From: Lysobacter enzymogenes
GTDB taxonomy: Bacteria; Pseudomonadota; Gammaproteobacteria; Xanthomonadales; Xanthomonadaceae
Direction of reading: 5' to 3'
NCBI RefSeq assembly: GCF_017355525.1
Contig: NZ_CP067395.1
Location: 124,001 to 188,000 of the forward strand
DNA: 64,000 nt
Shown: positions 45,111-56,076 of the stretch, piece after piece
Layout: every line of letters starts with the position of its first letter
Position numbering within the stretch: the first letter of the stretch is position 1
Translations under genes and position numbers: made by a program
Notes under the pieces: model-generated
What the model saw: the letters and a program-made list of their open reading frames with translations, nothing else
Databases searched by the model: none
What the model was told of the DNA's origin: nothing

Positions 45111-46961
45111 TCACGCCGCCGCCCCCCACATCCGCACGCAATCGCGCCCGCCGGCCTTGGCCAGATACAGCGCCTGATCGGCGAACTGCAACGCCGCCTC
45201 GACGCCCAGATCCGAATCCGGCGCGATCTCGTGCACGCCGATGCTGGCGGTGACCGGGATGTCGTGGCTGCGGCTCGGGCAGGGCTGCGCGCGCAGGCGC
45301 AGGCGCAGCGCTTCGGCCACCTGCGAGCCGGCGGCGAGGTCGTGGTCGGGCAGCACGGCGACGAACTCCTCGCCACCGAAGCGCGCCAGCAAGGCGTGGT
45401 GCGGCGCCAGCGTCTGCGAGATCAGGCCGGCGGCCCAGCGCAGGCATTCGTCGCCGACCAGATGGCCGTGGTGGTCGTTGATCTGCTTGAAGTGGTCCAG
45501 GTCGATCATCATCAGCGCCAGCGGCCGGCGCTGCCGGCGCGCGCGGTGCAGCAGCGATTCGAAGGCTTCGCGGAAATGGCTGCGGTTGTGCAGGCCGGTC
45601 AGGCCGTCGCGCTGGGCGGTTTCGCGCAGGCGGTCGTGGGCTTTCTCCAGTTGCGCCAGCGCCGTGCGCAGCTCGCCGGTGCGCTGCTCGACTTTCTGTT
45701 CGAGCTGGTCCTTGGCCTCGCGCACGATCCGCTCGTTCTCGTTGCGCAGCGAGGCGTAGCGGTAGCCCAGCGCCACCGACAGCAGCAGCATTTCCAGGGC
45801 CGAGCCGATCTGCACGCCGTATTCGGTGATGAACACCTTCGGCAGCAGGTCGAAGGCGATCGCCGCGAACATGCCGGTGCCGAGCAGGAACGCCGACCAC
45901 GCCAGCAGGAACAGCCGCGCCGGCTTGTAGCCGCGGCGCATCACCACCACGGTTTCGACCGCGATCCAGGCGATGCTGACGAACACCGCAGCCGAGGCGA
46001 TCGGGGTCACGATGCGGTACGGCGCCTGGGTCGCGATCAGCCCCAGCAGCACGAAGAAACCGATCATGCCCAGGCCGATGCGGTCGCCTAATCGCCAGCG
46101 TTGCGACAGCCCGAGGAAGGTGCGCGCGAACTGCTGCATGCCGACCTGGGCCAGGCAGATCGACAGCGGCACCGAATGGTCGGCCAGCCACGGCGAATCC
46201 GGCCACAGGTATTCGAAGCCCAGGCCGTTCAAGGTCAGCAGCACCAGGCCGAACGCGCAGATGTGGAACAGATACCAGAAGTAGCTCGAATCGCGCAGGC
46301 TCAGCCACAGCACCAGGTTGTAGAAGAACAGCGCCAGCAGGATGCCGTAGTAGATGCCGATGCCGAGCTGGGCGTCGCGCGCCAGTTCGGTGAAGGCGCT
46401 CGGCGTGTACAGGGTCAGCGGCACCTGCATCGAGCTTTGGCTTTGCACCCGCACGTAGACGTCGACGCGCTCGCCGACCGGCAGGTCGATCCAGAAGTTC
46501 GGGTGGCGGTAGCGGATCGCGCGCGAGGCGAACGGCAGGCTGTCGCCGCCGCCCTGGTGAGTGGCCAGGGCGCCTTCGCTGTGGGTGTAGACGTCGATCC
46601 GGTCGCTGAGGGCGAAGCCCTGCACCAGCAGCCAGCGCGGCGTGTCGGGGTCGGCGTTGCGCGCGGCGAAGTGGAACCAGTAGGCGCCGCGCTGGAAACC
46701 GAACGAGCTGTTGCCGCCGGGCAGCAAACGGAAGCGGCCCTGCACCCGCGCGAGTTCGGCGCCGGACAGGTCGAGGCGGCCGCCGGGGTCGTGGTAGTAG
46801 CCGGTGAACGGGGCGAGCGCGACTTCGCCGCTGTGGCGGTCGAGCGCGAGCAGGCTCTGCGCGGCGCCGGCCGGGCCCCAGCCCGACAGCGACAGGCACA
46901 GCAGCAGCAACAGCCGGAGCAGCAGCGACGGGCGCGCGGGGCGGGCGGGAGTCGTATTCAT
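45111..46961 (-). CDS. 7TMR-DISM diguanylate cyclase (GGDEF)
   Basis: 616 residues. A signal peptide is followed by a periplasmic 7TMR-DISMED2 sensor domain (about 40-190), seven membrane helices (about 200-400), a short coiled coil and a C-terminal GGDEF domain. The active-site loop is RFGGEEF, so it should make cyclic di-GMP. No RxxD inhibitory site is present five residues upstream (the sequence there is APHH). The sensor domain is expected to bind a carbohydrate-like ligand. The cyclic di-GMP made could act on the PNAG synthase encoded in this window, but this is an inference. Confidence 0.92.
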   Translation of the reverse strand: MNTTPARPARPSLLLRLLLLLCLSLSGWGPAGAAQSLLALDRHSGEVALAPFTGYYHDPGGRLDLSGAELARVQGRFRLLPGGNSSFGFQRGAYWFHFAARNADPDTPRWLLVQGFALSDRIDVYTHSEGALATHQGGGDSLPFASRAIRYRHPNFWIDLPVGERVDVYVRVQSQSSMQVPLTLYTPSAFTELARDAQLGIGIYYGILLALFFYNLVLWLSLRDSSYFWYLFHICAFGLVLLTLNGLGFEYLWPDSPWLADHSVPLSICLAQVGMQQFARTFLGLSQRWRLGDRIGLGMIGFFVLLGLIATQAPYRIVTPIASAAVFVSIAWIAVETVVVMRRGYKPARLFLLAWSAFLLGTGMFAAIAFDLLPKVFITEYGVQIGSALEMLLLSVALGYRYASLRNENERIVREAKDQLEQKVEQRTGELRTALAQLEKAHDRLRETAQRDGLTGLHNRSHFREAFESLLHRARRQRRPLALMMIDLDHFKQINDHHGHLVGDECLRWAAGLISQTLAPHHALLARFGGEEFVAVLPDHDLAAGSQVAEALRLRLRAQPCPSRSHDIPVTASIGVHEIAPDSDLGVEAALQFADQALYLAKAGGRDCVRMWGAAA

Positions 46962-47121
46962 CTTCCTTGGGCCGAGACCTTCCTTGGACCTGCCGGCGCA
47001 AGCCGTCGCACCGGAAAGGGAGGGGCGGCGCGGCCGGCAGGACGGCGCGCGACGCGTGCCTGGATTCTTAACGCAAATTCCCCGGCGTGCAGGCCGGGTT
47101 GACGGACGGCGACCGGGACGG
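46962..47121. other. Upstream region of the his operon
   Basis: Divergent spacer between the GGDEF gene and the histidine operon; it should hold the GGDEF promoter. No gene seen. Confidence 0.4.
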
Positions 47122-47149
47122 TTAATGTATTAACGCGTTATCACATTAA
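47122..47149. promoter_or_regulatory. His-operon operator: 28-bp near-perfect palindrome
   Basis: TTAATGT (47122-47128) and ACATTAA (47143-47149) flank TAACGCGTTA (47131-47140); all share the centre between 47135 and 47136, and only two of fourteen base pairs mismatch. It lies 118 bp before the TrpR-like regulator gene heading the his operon. It is the most AT-rich patch in the area. Confidence 0.75.
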
Positions 47150-47266
47150 TGCATTGGTCCCGGTCCGACCCGGGGCCGCGCCCCCGGCAAGCCGCGAGGC
47201 GGCCCTTTCGTTTCGGTTCCGCCCGCGTCCTCCGCCGTCCTTCCTGCCTCGTAGACCCGCCCCTCC

Positions 47267-47584
47267 ATGAAACGCCGCGCCATCGCCTCCGTCGAAACCC
47301 AAGCCGCAGACGCGCTGAGCGAACTGGCCGCGGCGCTGTCCGGGCTGCGCACGCCGGAGCAGGTGCGCGCGTTTCTCGAAGACCTGTGCACGCCCGCCGA
47401 GCTGGAAGCGATGAGCGACCGCTGGCGGGTGGTGCCGCTGCTGGAGGAGGGCGTGCCGTACCGCGAAATCCACGAACGCACCCAGGTCAGCGTGACCACC
47501 ATCGGCCGCGTCGCGCGGGTGCTCGAACGCGGCACCGGCGGTTACGCCGCGGCCCTGCACCGACGCGGCCTGCGACATCGCTGA
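47267..47584 (+). CDS. TrpR/YerC-family histidine regulator
   Basis: 105 residues with the TrpR-like helix-turn-helix: [28 protein letters not shown]. YerC/YecD relatives lie in front of his or trp genes. It is the first gene of the his operon, 87 bp before hisG, and likely represses the operon in response to histidine through the palindrome upstream. The TrpR-like HisR of xanthomonads fits this position. The role is inferred. Confidence 0.82.
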   Translation: MKRRAIASVETQAADALSELAAALSGLRTPEQVRAFLEDLCTPAELEAMSDRWRVVPLLEEGVPYREIHERTQVSVTTIGRVARVLERGTGGYAAALHRRGLRHR

Positions 47585-47671
47585 CGGCCCGTTCCGTCCG
47601 CCGCCGGTGCGCGCAGACCGGCTTCAGCCTCCGCCGCCGCCCGTCCCGTCTTTCTCCGAGAACCCACGTCC

Positions 47672-48589
47672 ATGAGCCCTCCCGCCAGTGCCGCCGCGCC
47701 GCGCGACCGCCTGCGCATCGCGATCCAGAAGTCCGGCCGCCTCGCCGATCCGGCCCGCTCGCTGCTCGCCGCCTGCGGCCTGAGCTGGCGCGAAAGCCGC
47801 GACCGCCTGTTCTGCTACGGCGAAACCCTGCCGGTCGACCTGCTGCTGGTGCGCGACGACGACATCCCCGGCCTGATCGCCGACGGCGTCTGCGACCTCG
47901 GCGTGGTCGGCCGCAACGTGTTGCTGGAACAGGACGGCGACCGCCGCGGCAACGGCCGCGCGCCGGCGTTCCGCGAATGGCGCGCGCTCGGTTTCGGCGG
48001 CTGCCGCCTGTCGATCGCCGTGCCCGATGCGTGGCAGTGGCAGGGGCCGCAGGACCTGGCCGGCAAGCGCATCGCCACCAGCTATCCGGCTTTGCTGTCG
48101 CAGTGGCTGGCGCAGCAGGGCGTGGACGCGCAGGTGGTGCTGCTGTCGGGCTCGGTCGAAATCGCGCCGAGGCTGGGTCAGGCGGAGGCGATCTGCGACT
48201 TGGTCTCCAGCGGCGCGACCTTGTCGGCCAACCAGCTCAAGGCGGTGCAGACCCTGGTCGAAAGCGAGGCGGTGCTGGCCGGCCCGACCGAGCGCTTCGA
48301 CGACGTGCGCGGCGAACTGGCCGACCTGCTGCTGCGCCGGCTCGACGGCGCGCTGCGCGTGCGCAACAGCAAGCTGCTGATGTTCCAGGCCCCGCGCGGG
48401 CTGCTGGCCGAGCTGCTGCCGCTGCTGCCGGACGCCGAACAACCCACGGTGATGCGCCTGGACGACGGCGACGATGTCGCCCTGCAGGCGCTGTGCCACG
48501 GCGCGGTGACGTGGCAGCGGCTGGAAGAACTCAAGCGCGCCGGCGCGCGCGGGCTGATGGTGCTGCCGGTCGAGGGCATGCTGGCATGA
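47672..48589 (+). CDS. hisG: ATP phosphoribosyltransferase (long form)
   Basis: 305 residues with the catalytic domain plus a C-terminal ACT-like regulatory domain, so it is the long, histidine-inhibited type that works without HisZ. Key blocks are [26 protein letters not shown] and [17 protein letters not shown]. It makes the first committed step of histidine synthesis. It overlaps hisD as ATGA. Confidence 0.95.
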   Translation: MSPPASAAAPRDRLRIAIQKSGRLADPARSLLAACGLSWRESRDRLFCYGETLPVDLLLVRDDDIPGLIADGVCDLGVVGRNVLLEQDGDRRGNGRAPAFREWRALGFGGCRLSIAVPDAWQWQGPQDLAGKRIATSYPALLSQWLAQQGVDAQVVLLSGSVEIAPRLGQAEAICDLVSSGATLSANQLKAVQTLVESEAVLAGPTERFDDVRGELADLLLRRLDGALRVRNSKLLMFQAPRGLLAELLPLLPDAEQPTVMRLDDGDDVALQALCHGAVTWQRLEELKRAGARGLMVLPVEGMLA

Positions 48590-49953
48590 ACGCGCCCGCC
48601 GCCATGCCGCGCTACGACTGGAACGCGTTGAGCGCCGACGAACGCGCCGGCGCGCTGCGCCGTCCGGCCCAGGAAACCCGTCAGGCCACCGCCGATACGG
48701 TCGCCGCGATCGTCGCCGAAGTGCGCGCCGACGGCGACGCCGCGTTGCGCCGTTTCGCCGAACGTTTCGACGGCGCCGCGCCCGCCGACTTCGCCGTCAG
48801 CGCGGCCGAATTCGAAGCCGCCGAAGCCGCCGTCAGCGCGCCGCTGCGCGCCGCCATCGACGAGGCCGCGCGCCGGATCGAACGCTTCCACGCCGCCGGC
48901 ATGACCCCGGCCTACGCCCTGGACACCGCCGAAGGCGTGCGCTGCGAGCGCGTGCTGCGGCCGATCCCGCGGGTCGGCCTGTACGTGCCGGCCGGCTCGG
49001 CGCCGCTGCCGTCGACCGCGCTGATGCTCGGCGTGCCGGCGCGGCTGGCCGGCTGCCGCGAAGTGGTGCTGTGCACGCCGGCGCGCAAGGACGGCAGCGC
49101 CGATCCGGCGGTGCTGTGCGCGGCCCGGCGCTGCGGCATTGGCACCGTCTACAAGGTCGGCGGCGCCCAGGCGATCGCGGCGATGGCGTTCGGCACGCAA
49201 AGCATCGGCAAGTGCGACAAGCTGTTCGGGCCCGGCAATGCCTACGTCACCGAAGCCAAGCGCCAAGTCGCGTTGCTGGAAGGCGGCGCCGCCATCGACA
49301 TGCCGGCCGGCCCGTCGGAAGTGCTGGTGATCGCCGACGCCGGCGCGCGCGCCGACTTCGTCGCCGCCGACCTGCTGTCGCAGGCCGAGCACGGCGCCGA
49401 TTCGCAGGTGATCCTGCTCAGCGACGACGCCAGCCTGCTCGATGCGGTCGACGTCGAACTCGAAGCGCAACTGGCGCGGCTGTCGCGCGCCGACACCGCG
49501 CGCACCGCGCTGGCCAAATCGCGCTCGATCCGGGTCGACTCCATCGCCACCGCCCTGCAAGTCAGCAACCGCTACGCGCCCGAGCACCTGATCCTGGCCC
49601 TGCGCGACGCACGCGCGTGGCTGGCGCAGGTCGAGGCGGCCGGCTCGGTGTTCCTCGGCGACTGGGCGCCGGAAGCCCTCGGCGACTATTGCAGCGGCAC
49701 CAACCACGTGCTGCCGACCAGCGGCGCGGCGCGTTATGCCGGCGGCCTCAACGTGGCCAGCTTCCAGGTCGCGATCACGGTGCAGGAAGTGCAGCCGCGC
49801 GGGCTGCTGGAAATCGGCCCCTGCGCGGTGACCCTGGCCGAGGCCGAGGGCCTGGACGCGCACCGCGAGGCGGTGGCGCTGCGCCTGGCCGCGCTGGAGC
49901 AGGCGGCGTCGGCGCAGCATGCGCACGCCCCGCCGCACCTGCGGCGCGCCTGA
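48586..49953 (+). CDS. hisD: Histidinol dehydrogenase
   Basis: 455 residues from the ATG at 48586. Zinc and substrate motifs are [24 protein letters not shown] and the C-terminal [18 protein letters not shown]. It oxidises L-histidinol to histidine via the aldehyde. The C-terminus has a His/Ala-rich tail. Confidence 0.95.
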   Translation: MNAPAAMPRYDWNALSADERAGALRRPAQETRQATADTVAAIVAEVRADGDAALRRFAERFDGAAPADFAVSAAEFEAAEAAVSAPLRAAIDEAARRIERFHAAGMTPAYALDTAEGVRCERVLRPIPRVGLYVPAGSAPLPSTALMLGVPARLAGCREVVLCTPARKDGSADPAVLCAARRCGIGTVYKVGGAQAIAAMAFGTQSIGKCDKLFGPGNAYVTEAKRQVALLEGGAAIDMPAGPSEVLVIADAGARADFVAADLLSQAEHGADSQVILLSDDASLLDAVDVELEAQLARLSRADTARTALAKSRSIRVDSIATALQVSNRYAPEHLILALRDARAWLAQVEAAGSVFLGDWAPEALGDYCSGTNHVLPTSGAARYAGGLNVASFQVAITVQEVQPRGLLEIGPCAVTLAEAEGLDAHREAVALRLAALEQAASAQHAHAPPHLRRA

Positions 49954-50018
49954 GCGAGTCCGCCCGGCCGCGTTCCGGACGAATGCACACTCTGTAGCGA
50001 ATCAATATCGGCACTTCC

Positions 50019-51137
50019 ATGTCCCAGACCCGCGACGACAACCCCCTCGACCTGCTGCGCGACGACCTGCGCGATTTCGCCGGCTACAAATCGGCGCGCA
50101 GCGACACCCGCAGCGGCCGGGTCTGGCTCAACGCCAACGAGGCCGCGTGGCCGAGCGTGGCCGACTGCGACGGCGCGGTGCGGCGCTATCCCGACCCGCA
50201 GCCGGCGGCGCTGCGCGCGGCGCTGGCGCGGCTGTACGGCTGCGCGCCCGAGCAACTGCTGGCCGGGCGCGGCAGCGACGAGGGCATCGACCTGCTGGTG
50301 CGCGCGCTGTGCCGCCCCGGCGGCGACGCCATCGCGATCGCGCCGCCGACCTTCGGCATGTACGCGGTCAGCGCGCGCCTGCACGGCGTACGCGTGGTCG
50401 AAACCCCGCTGCGCGACAGCGCCGACGGCTTCGTCTGCGATTTCGACGCGCTGGCCGCGACGGCCGAGCGCGAGGCCGCCAAGCTGGTGTTCGTCTGTTC
50501 GCCGGGCAATCCCTCCGGCACCCTGCAGCCGCTGGCGGCGATCGACGCGCTGGCGCAGCGCCTGAGCGGCCGCGCCGTGGTCGTGGTCGACGAGGCCTAC
50601 ATCGAATTCGCCGACGGCGCGTCGGCGGTGAGCCTGCTGCCGCGGCGGCGCAACATCGCGGTGCTGCGCACCTTGTCCAAGGCCCACGCCCTGGCCGCCG
50701 CGCGCATCGGCAGCACCATCGCCGACGCCGGCCTGATCGCCGCGCTGCAACGCTGCCAGGCGCCGTACCCGCTGCCGACGCCGTGCGTGAACCTGGCCCT
50801 GCGCGCGCTCGGCGAGGTGCCCGGCAATACCACCAAGGCGCGCGTGGCCACCGCGATGAGCGAGCGCGAGAAGCTGTACCAGGCGCTGCGCGCCTTGCCC
50901 GGTGTGCGCCGCGTCTATCCCTCGCAGGCGAATTTCCTGCTGGTGCGCTTCGACGACGCGCAGGCCGCGCTCGACGCCCTGCTCGACGCCGGCGTGGTGG
51001 TGCGCGACTTCCGCCACGCGCCGGGCCTGGGCGATGCGCTGCGCATCAGCCTGGGCACGCCGGAACAGAATTCGGCGGTGATCGAAGTGCTGGGCCGCGC
51101 GCTGCGCGCCGCGGCGGTCGCGGGAGCGGCCGCATGA
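50019..51137 (+). CDS. hisC: Histidinol-phosphate aminotransferase
   Basis: 372 residues, fold-type I PLP enzyme. The PLP lysine lies in [14 protein letters not shown]; other sites are [18 protein letters not shown] and the C-terminal [10 protein letters not shown] with the substrate Arg. It overlaps hisB as ATGA. Confidence 0.95.
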   Translation: MSQTRDDNPLDLLRDDLRDFAGYKSARSDTRSGRVWLNANEAAWPSVADCDGAVRRYPDPQPAALRAALARLYGCAPEQLLAGRGSDEGIDLLVRALCRPGGDAIAIAPPTFGMYAVSARLHGVRVVETPLRDSADGFVCDFDALAATAEREAAKLVFVCSPGNPSGTLQPLAAIDALAQRLSGRAVVVVDEAYIEFADGASAVSLLPRRRNIAVLRTLSKAHALAAARIGSTIADAGLIAALQRCQAPYPLPTPCVNLALRALGEVPGNTTKARVATAMSEREKLYQALRALPGVRRVYPSQANFLLVRFDDAQAALDALLDAGVVVRDFRHAPGLGDALRISLGTPEQNSAVIEVLGRALRAAAVAGAAA

Positions 51138-52270
51138 GCGCGCTCAAGCCGATCCTGTTCGTCGACCGCGACGGCACCCTGATCGAGGAGCCGGCGGATT
51201 TCCAGATCGACAGCTACGCCAAGCTGCGCTTCGTGCGCGGCGTGATCCCGGCGCTGCTGAAGCTGCGCGACGCCGGCTACGAATTCGTCATGGTCACCAA
51301 CCAGGACGGCCTGGGCACCGAGTCGTTCCCGCGCTGGGCCTTCGACGGTCCGCACCAGCTGATGATGCAGGTGTTCGAAAGCCAGGGCATCGTGTTCCGC
51401 GACGTGCTGATCGACACCAGCTTCGCGGCCGAAAACCTGCCCACGCGCAAGCCCGGCATCGACCTGGCGCTGCCTTTGCTGAAGGACCGCGGCATCGACT
51501 GGGAACGCTCGGCGATGGTCGGCGACCGCGAGACCGACAACGGTTTCGCCGCCAACCTCGGCATCCGCGCGTTCCAGCTGCGCACCGCGGAATTCGGCGG
51601 CGAATGGGAATGGACCGGCATCGCCCACGTGCTGGCCGAGCGCCCGCGCACCGCGCAGGTGACGCGCAACACCAAGGAAACCCGGATCCAGGTCGGCGTC
51701 GACCTCGACCGCGCCGCCGAGCCCCAGGTCGCGACCGGCCTGGGCTTCTTCGACCACATGCTGGAACAGCTCGGCAAGCACGGCGGCTTCGCCCTGGAAC
51801 TGCGCTGCGAGGGCGACCTGCACATCGACGAGCACCACACCATCGAAGACAGCGCGCTCGCGCTGGGCCAGGCGCTGCGCGAGGCGCTCGGCGACAAGCG
51901 CGGGATCGGCCGCTACGGCTTCGAGCCGCGCCCGGGGCAGGGCGAGGCCGCGGCCGCGCCGGCCGCGCACGAATTCGTGCTGCCGATGGACGAGACCCTG
52001 GCGCGCGCGGCGCTGGATTTTTCCGGCCGGCCTTACTTCGTTTTCTCCGGCAGCTTCGCCCGCGACAAGGTCGGCGATTTCCCGACCGAGCTGCTGCCGC
52101 ATTTCTTCCGGTCGTTGTGCGAAACCGCCGGGCTGAACCTGAATCTGAACGTGGAAGGTGATAACGATCACCACAAGATAGAGGCTTGTTTCAAGGTCGT
52201 CGCGCGCGCGCTGCGGCAGGCCATCGCCCGTCAAGGGCGCGAACTCCCGAGTACCAAGGGAGTTCTGTGA
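51134..52270 (+). CDS. hisB: Bifunctional histidinol-phosphatase / imidazoleglycerol-phosphate dehydratase
   Basis: 378 residues. The N-terminal HAD phosphatase starts [12 protein letters not shown] with the catalytic Asp pair and DRETDNGFA. The Cys/His zinc loop of E. coli HisB is absent: the sequence reads [19 protein letters not shown] instead. The C-terminal dehydratase has [22 protein letters not shown] and [12 protein letters not shown] with the metal-binding histidines, plus a small Ala/Pro insert near 280. It catalyses two non-consecutive steps. It overlaps hisH by one base. Confidence 0.95.
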   Translation: MSALKPILFVDRDGTLIEEPADFQIDSYAKLRFVRGVIPALLKLRDAGYEFVMVTNQDGLGTESFPRWAFDGPHQLMMQVFESQGIVFRDVLIDTSFAAENLPTRKPGIDLALPLLKDRGIDWERSAMVGDRETDNGFAANLGIRAFQLRTAEFGGEWEWTGIAHVLAERPRTAQVTRNTKETRIQVGVDLDRAAEPQVATGLGFFDHMLEQLGKHGGFALELRCEGDLHIDEHHTIEDSALALGQALREALGDKRGIGRYGFEPRPGQGEAAAAPAAHEFVLPMDETLARAALDFSGRPYFVFSGSFARDKVGDFPTELLPHFFRSLCETAGLNLNLNVEGDNDHHKIEACFKVVARALRQAIARQGRELPSTKGVL

Positions 52271-52878
52271 TGACGGTTGTAGCTGTCATCGATTCGGGTG
52301 GGGGGAACATCGGCTCGGTGCGTTATGCATTGGAGCGGCTGGGTGCGCGGTCGATGCTGACCGCGGATCCCGCGACGATCGCCTCCGCCGATCGCGTGAT
52401 CTTGCCGGGCGTGGGCGCCGCCGCCCCCGCGATGGCCCGACTGCGCGAACTCGACCTGGTCGACACGATCCGCCGCTTGCAGCAGCCGCTGCTCGGGATC
52501 TGCCTGGGCATGCAGCTGTTGTACGAGTCCTCGGAGGAGGGCGAGGTCGAATGCCTCGGACTCCTTTCGGGCCGTATCACCAGGCTGCCCCCCGGACCAG
52601 GAGTACGAGTGCCGCATATGGGATGGAATCTCCTTCAGAAGCATGAATCGGCCGTCGCCGACCGTTTGCTCGCCGGTATCGGCGAGCGCGATCAGGCCTA
52701 TTTCGTGCACAGCTACGCCGCCCCCGTCACCGCCGACACCCTGGCCAGCGCCAGTTACGGCGCACGCTTCACCGCGGTCGCCGGGCGCGGCCGCTGCTTC
52801 GGCGCCCAGTTCCACCCCGAGCGTTCCGCCGCGGTCGGTTCGCGCCTGCTCGCCAACTTCCTGGCGTTGGAGGCATGA
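52270..52878 (+). CDS. hisH: Imidazole glycerol phosphate synthase, glutaminase subunit
   Basis: 202 residues. Class I glutamine amidotransferase with the catalytic Cys in [16 protein letters not shown] and the His-Glu in FHPERS. It partners with HisF. It overlaps hisA by 4 bp. Confidence 0.95.
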   Translation: MTVVAVIDSGGGNIGSVRYALERLGARSMLTADPATIASADRVILPGVGAAAPAMARLRELDLVDTIRRLQQPLLGICLGMQLLYESSEEGEVECLGLLSGRITRLPPGPGVRVPHMGWNLLQKHESAVADRLLAGIGERDQAYFVHSYAAPVTADTLASASYGARFTAVAGRGRCFGAQFHPERSAAVGSRLLANFLALEA

Positions 52879-53630
52879 ACATGGGCAACAGCACCCTCTA
52901 CCCCGCGATCGACGTTCGCGACGGACGCGTCGTGCGCCTGCACCAGGGCGACTACGCGCAGGAAACCCGCTACGAAACCGAGCCGCTGGCCCTGGCCACG
53001 CGCTACGCCGAAGCCGGCGCCAAGTGGCTGCACCTGATCGACCTGGACGCCGCGCGCTACGGCGGCTACACCCTGGCGCCGCTGCTGCGCGCGATCACCA
53101 CCTCCAGCTGGATGCGCGTGCAGACCGGCGGCGGCGTGCGCAGCGAGGCCGACGTGGAAGCCATCCTCGACGCCGGCGCCGACCGGGTCGTGGTCGGCTC
53201 GCTCGCAGTCAAGGACCCGGACCTGGTCATCGCCTGGCTGCGCCGGTTCGGCGCCGAACGCATCACCATCGCGCTCGACGTGCGCCAGAACGAGCAGGGC
53301 GAATGGGAACTGCCGGTGTCCGGCTGGACCGAGGACAGCGGCGTGCGCCTGGAGGCCTTGCTGCAGCGCTACGCCGAAGCCGGCCTGCGCCACCTGCTGT
53401 GCACCGACGTCTCGCGCGACGGCACCATGGCCGGGCCGAACCTGGACCTGTACAAGCACATCCGCGACATCGCGCCGGACGTGCAGTTGCAGGCCTCCGG
53501 CGGCATCCGCGACATCGCCGACATCGTCGCCGCCGACAGCATCGGCTGCTCCGGCGCGGTCCTCGGCAAGGCCTTGATCGAAGGCCGCTTCCAACTCACC
53601 GACGCCTTGAAGCAGGTCCGCCGTTGCTGA
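52875..53630 (+). CDS. hisA: ProFAR isomerase
   Basis: 251 residues, TIM barrel with the N-terminal [17 protein letters not shown] and the phosphate-binding [12 protein letters not shown] and [11 protein letters not shown]. It isomerises the aminoaldose to the ketose. Its stop is 11 bp before hisF. Confidence 0.95.
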   Translation: MNMGNSTLYPAIDVRDGRVVRLHQGDYAQETRYETEPLALATRYAEAGAKWLHLIDLDAARYGGYTLAPLLRAITTSSWMRVQTGGGVRSEADVEAILDAGADRVVVGSLAVKDPDLVIAWLRRFGAERITIALDVRQNEQGEWELPVSGWTEDSGVRLEALLQRYAEAGLRHLLCTDVSRDGTMAGPNLDLYKHIRDIAPDVQLQASGGIRDIADIVAADSIGCSGAVLGKALIEGRFQLTDALKQVRRC

Positions 53631-53641
53631 ACTCCACGCCC

Positions 53642-54430
53642 ATGCCGTCCACGTCGCTCAGCCGCCGTATCGTCCCCTGCCTCGACGTCCGCGACGGGCG
53701 CGTGGTCAAGGGCGTGCGCTTTCGCGACCATGTCGACATGGGCGACATCGTCGAGCTGGCGCTGCGCTACCGCGACGAAGGGGCCGACGAGCTGGTGTTC
53801 TACGACATCGCCGCCAGTCCGCAGGGGCGCAGCGTCGACCGCGACTGGGTCGAACGGGTCTCGCGCGCGATCGACATTCCGTTCTGCGTCGCAGGCGGCA
53901 TCCGTTCGGTCGCCGACGCGCGCGGCGTGCTCAACGCCGGCGCCGACAAGATCTCGGTCAACACGCCGGCGCTGGAACGGCCCGAGTTGATCGGCGAAAT
54001 CGCCGCCGAATTCGGCGTGCAGTGCGTGGTCGTCGGGATCGACAGCCTGCGCGACGCCGACGGCGAATGGCGGGTGCGCCAGTACACCGGCGACCCCTCG
54101 CGCACCCAGGCGCTGCCCAAGCGCACCCTGGACTGGGTGGTCGAGGCGCAGCGGCTCGGCGCCGGCGAGATCGTGCTGAACTGCATGGGCAGCGACGGCG
54201 TGCGCAGCGGCTACGACATCGAGCAGCTCAGCGCGGTGCGCGCGATCTGCGAGGTGCCGCTGGTGGCCTCCGGCGGCGCCGGCGCGATCGAGCATTTCGG
54301 CGAAGTGTTCCTGCAGGCCGACGTCGACGCCGCATTGGCGGCGAGCGTGTTCCATTCCGGCAGCATCCGCATTCCCGAACTCAAGCGCGCGCTGAGCGGG
54401 CAGGGCGTGCCGGTGCGCGAGCTGCACTGA
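53642..54430 (+). CDS. hisF: Imidazole glycerol phosphate synthase, cyclase subunit
   Basis: 262 residues. The TIM barrel starts [18 protein letters not shown] with the catalytic Asp; [22 protein letters not shown] and [13 protein letters not shown] complete the family signature. The ATG at 53642 is preferred over an upstream TTG. It overlaps hisI by one base (TGATG). Confidence 0.95.
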   Translation: MPSTSLSRRIVPCLDVRDGRVVKGVRFRDHVDMGDIVELALRYRDEGADELVFYDIAASPQGRSVDRDWVERVSRAIDIPFCVAGGIRSVADARGVLNAGADKISVNTPALERPELIGEIAAEFGVQCVVVGIDSLRDADGEWRVRQYTGDPSRTQALPKRTLDWVVEAQRLGAGEIVLNCMGSDGVRSGYDIEQLSAVRAICEVPLVASGGAGAIEHFGEVFLQADVDAALAASVFHSGSIRIPELKRALSGQGVPVRELH

Positions 54431-55083
54431 TGGACATCGCGTTGAGCCCGCACGAGATCGACGCCCTGGCCTGGGACAAGCAGGACGGCTTGCTGCCGGC
54501 GGTGGTCCAGGACGCCGACAACCAGCGCGTGCTGATGCTCGGCTACATGGATCGCGCCGCGCTGCAGACGACGCTGAGCAGCGGCCACGTCACCTTCTAC
54601 AGCCGCAGCAAGCAGCGGCAGTGGACCAAGGGCGAAAGCTCCGGCCACTACCTGGATCTGGTCTGGATCGAGACCGACTGCGACCGCGACACCTTGCTGG
54701 TGCGCGCGCGGCCGCACGGGCCGACCTGCCACCTCGGCCGCGACAGCTGTTTCGCCCACGCTCCGGGCGCCAGGCTGGCGTTCCTGAGCGAGCTCGACGG
54801 CCTGATCGCCGAGCGCGAACGCACCCGCCCGGCCGGCAGCTACACCACCGGCCTGTTCGAACGCGGCGTGCGCGCGATCGCGCAGAAAGTCGGCGAGGAA
54901 GGCGTGGAGACCGCGCTGGCCGCGGTCGCCGAGGACGATGCCGCGCTGGTCGGCGAAGCCGCCGACCTGTTGTTCCACCTGCAGGTGCTGCTGCGCGCGC
55001 GCGGCCTGTCGCTGAGCGACGCGGTCGAGGTGTTGCAGCAGCGGCACGGCAAGCCGCATCGCGGGTTCAAGCCGGCGGAGTGA
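54430..55083 (+). CDS. hisI: Bifunctional phosphoribosyl-AMP cyclohydrolase / phosphoribosyl-ATP pyrophosphatase
   Basis: 217 residues. The cyclohydrolase half contains MLGYMDRAAL, FYSRSKQRQWTKGESSGH, and the zinc-binding CD-x-D and CHLGRDSCF. The pyrophosphohydrolase half carries QKVGEEGVETALAAV and EAADLLFHLQVLL. It is the last gene of the operon; a REP element follows 27 bp later. Confidence 0.95.
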   Translation: MDIALSPHEIDALAWDKQDGLLPAVVQDADNQRVLMLGYMDRAALQTTLSSGHVTFYSRSKQRQWTKGESSGHYLDLVWIETDCDRDTLLVRARPHGPTCHLGRDSCFAHAPGARLAFLSELDGLIAERERTRPAGSYTTGLFERGVRAIAQKVGEEGVETALAAVAEDDAALVGEAADLLFHLQVLLRARGLSLSDAVEVLQQRHGKPHRGFKPAE

Positions 55084-55109
55084 CCGCCCGCTGATGTCCG
55101 CAATCTACC

Positions 55110-55266
55110 TGTAGGAGCGGCGCGAGCCGCGACCGCGAAAACTCGACTACGCCGCAACTCCCATCGCGCGAAATGCCTGCGGGCCGTAGCCCGGCGAACC
55201 TGCGCGGGCTGCGGCAAGGTCTGTTGCAGCTGCGTTGTCGCGGTCGCGGCTCGCGCCGCTCCTACA
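55110..55266. repeat. Split REP pair (REPIN-like)
   Basis: TGTAGGAGCGGCGCGAGCCG starts at 55110 and runs to 55138; its inverted copy is at 55238-55266, about 100 bp away. The family is the same as the tight hairpins at 30466 and 37599. Confidence 0.8.
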
Positions 55267-55281
55267 GGGGGCTTCGGCCGG

Positions 55282-56076
55282 TCAACTCACATCGTTCTCG
55301 AACGCCGCCCGCGCCAGCCCGCCGATGGTCACCGAACTGTCGCTGAGAAAGGTCTTCTCGAACCAGTTCAGCGTATCCCACTGATCGTCGATGCCCTTGT
55401 GCATGTACTCCTTCTGCAATTCGGAGTACGGCGACACCGGCCCCGGGCCGTTCTGCGGGATCTCGCCGGCCTGCTTCTTGTCCAGGTAGGTATCGACCAT
55501 GATCCCGGACACGATGTTGTTCGACTTCTGCGTCTCCCAGCGCGCGCGCAGGTAATCGGCGGCGATGGCGAGGTTGGAATCGTAGAAATGGCCCGGCGTC
55601 CAGCGCAGGTCGCGCAACTGTTCGAACGCGCCCTGGATGTCGTCGCCGTGCGCGTCCATCGCGGTCTTGATGTAGGCGTCGACCTTGCCGCGGTCTTCCG
55701 GCGTCCAGGTGGTCGCTTCTTTCCTGTAATCGCCGATCGCGCCTTCGATGGTTTCGCGCGACGCCGCCGGCAGGTCGGGGTGGCGGTCGAGGATGTCCTG
55801 GCCGTACTGGTCGACCAACTGGGCGACGGTCGGCTCGCGTTCGGCCTTGCTGCGGCCGGGCAGGCCGTAGATGTTCAGTTGCACTTCCAGCGCGACCGCC
55901 TTGTCGATGGCGGCGCGGTCGTCGGCCAGTTGCGATGGCGCGACGCCGTTCTTGGCGTCGGTTTCGTACTTGGCGATGGCCTGGTCGGTCAGCTCCGAGG
56001 CGGTCGGCGGCTCCGGCGGCTCGGGGCGGTGGCGGTAAAGATCGGTGCGGGCGGCGGCATCCAACGAGGGCAGCAT
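55282..56076 (-). CDS. Hypothetical protein, 264 residues
   Basis: ATG at 56076. Acidic and helical, with no signal peptide or membrane segment. Contains ALEVQLNIYGLPGRSKAEREP, NLAIAADYLRARWE and the Pro-rich IPQNGPGPVSPYSELQKEYM. I recognise no family. It may be an effector-like or substrate protein because of its charged, modular look, but nothing supports this firmly. Transcribed alone. Confidence 0.6.
   Translation of the reverse strand: MLPSLDAAARTDLYRHRPEPPEPPTASELTDQAIAKYETDAKNGVAPSQLADDRAAIDKAVALEVQLNIYGLPGRSKAEREPTVAQLVDQYGQDILDRHPDLPAASRETIEGAIGDYRKEATTWTPEDRGKVDAYIKTAMDAHGDDIQGAFEQLRDLRWTPGHFYDSNLAIAADYLRARWETQKSNNIVSGIMVDTYLDKKQAGEIPQNGPGPVSPYSELQKEYMHKGIDDQWDTLNWFEKTFLSDSSVTIGGLARAAFENDVS

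Noticed and set aside
47149..49953. HisD as a 934-residue fusion with an N-terminal part
   Set aside because: The upstream part is an out-of-frame reading of the regulator and hisG. The ATGA overlap at 48586 gives a normal 455-residue HisD.
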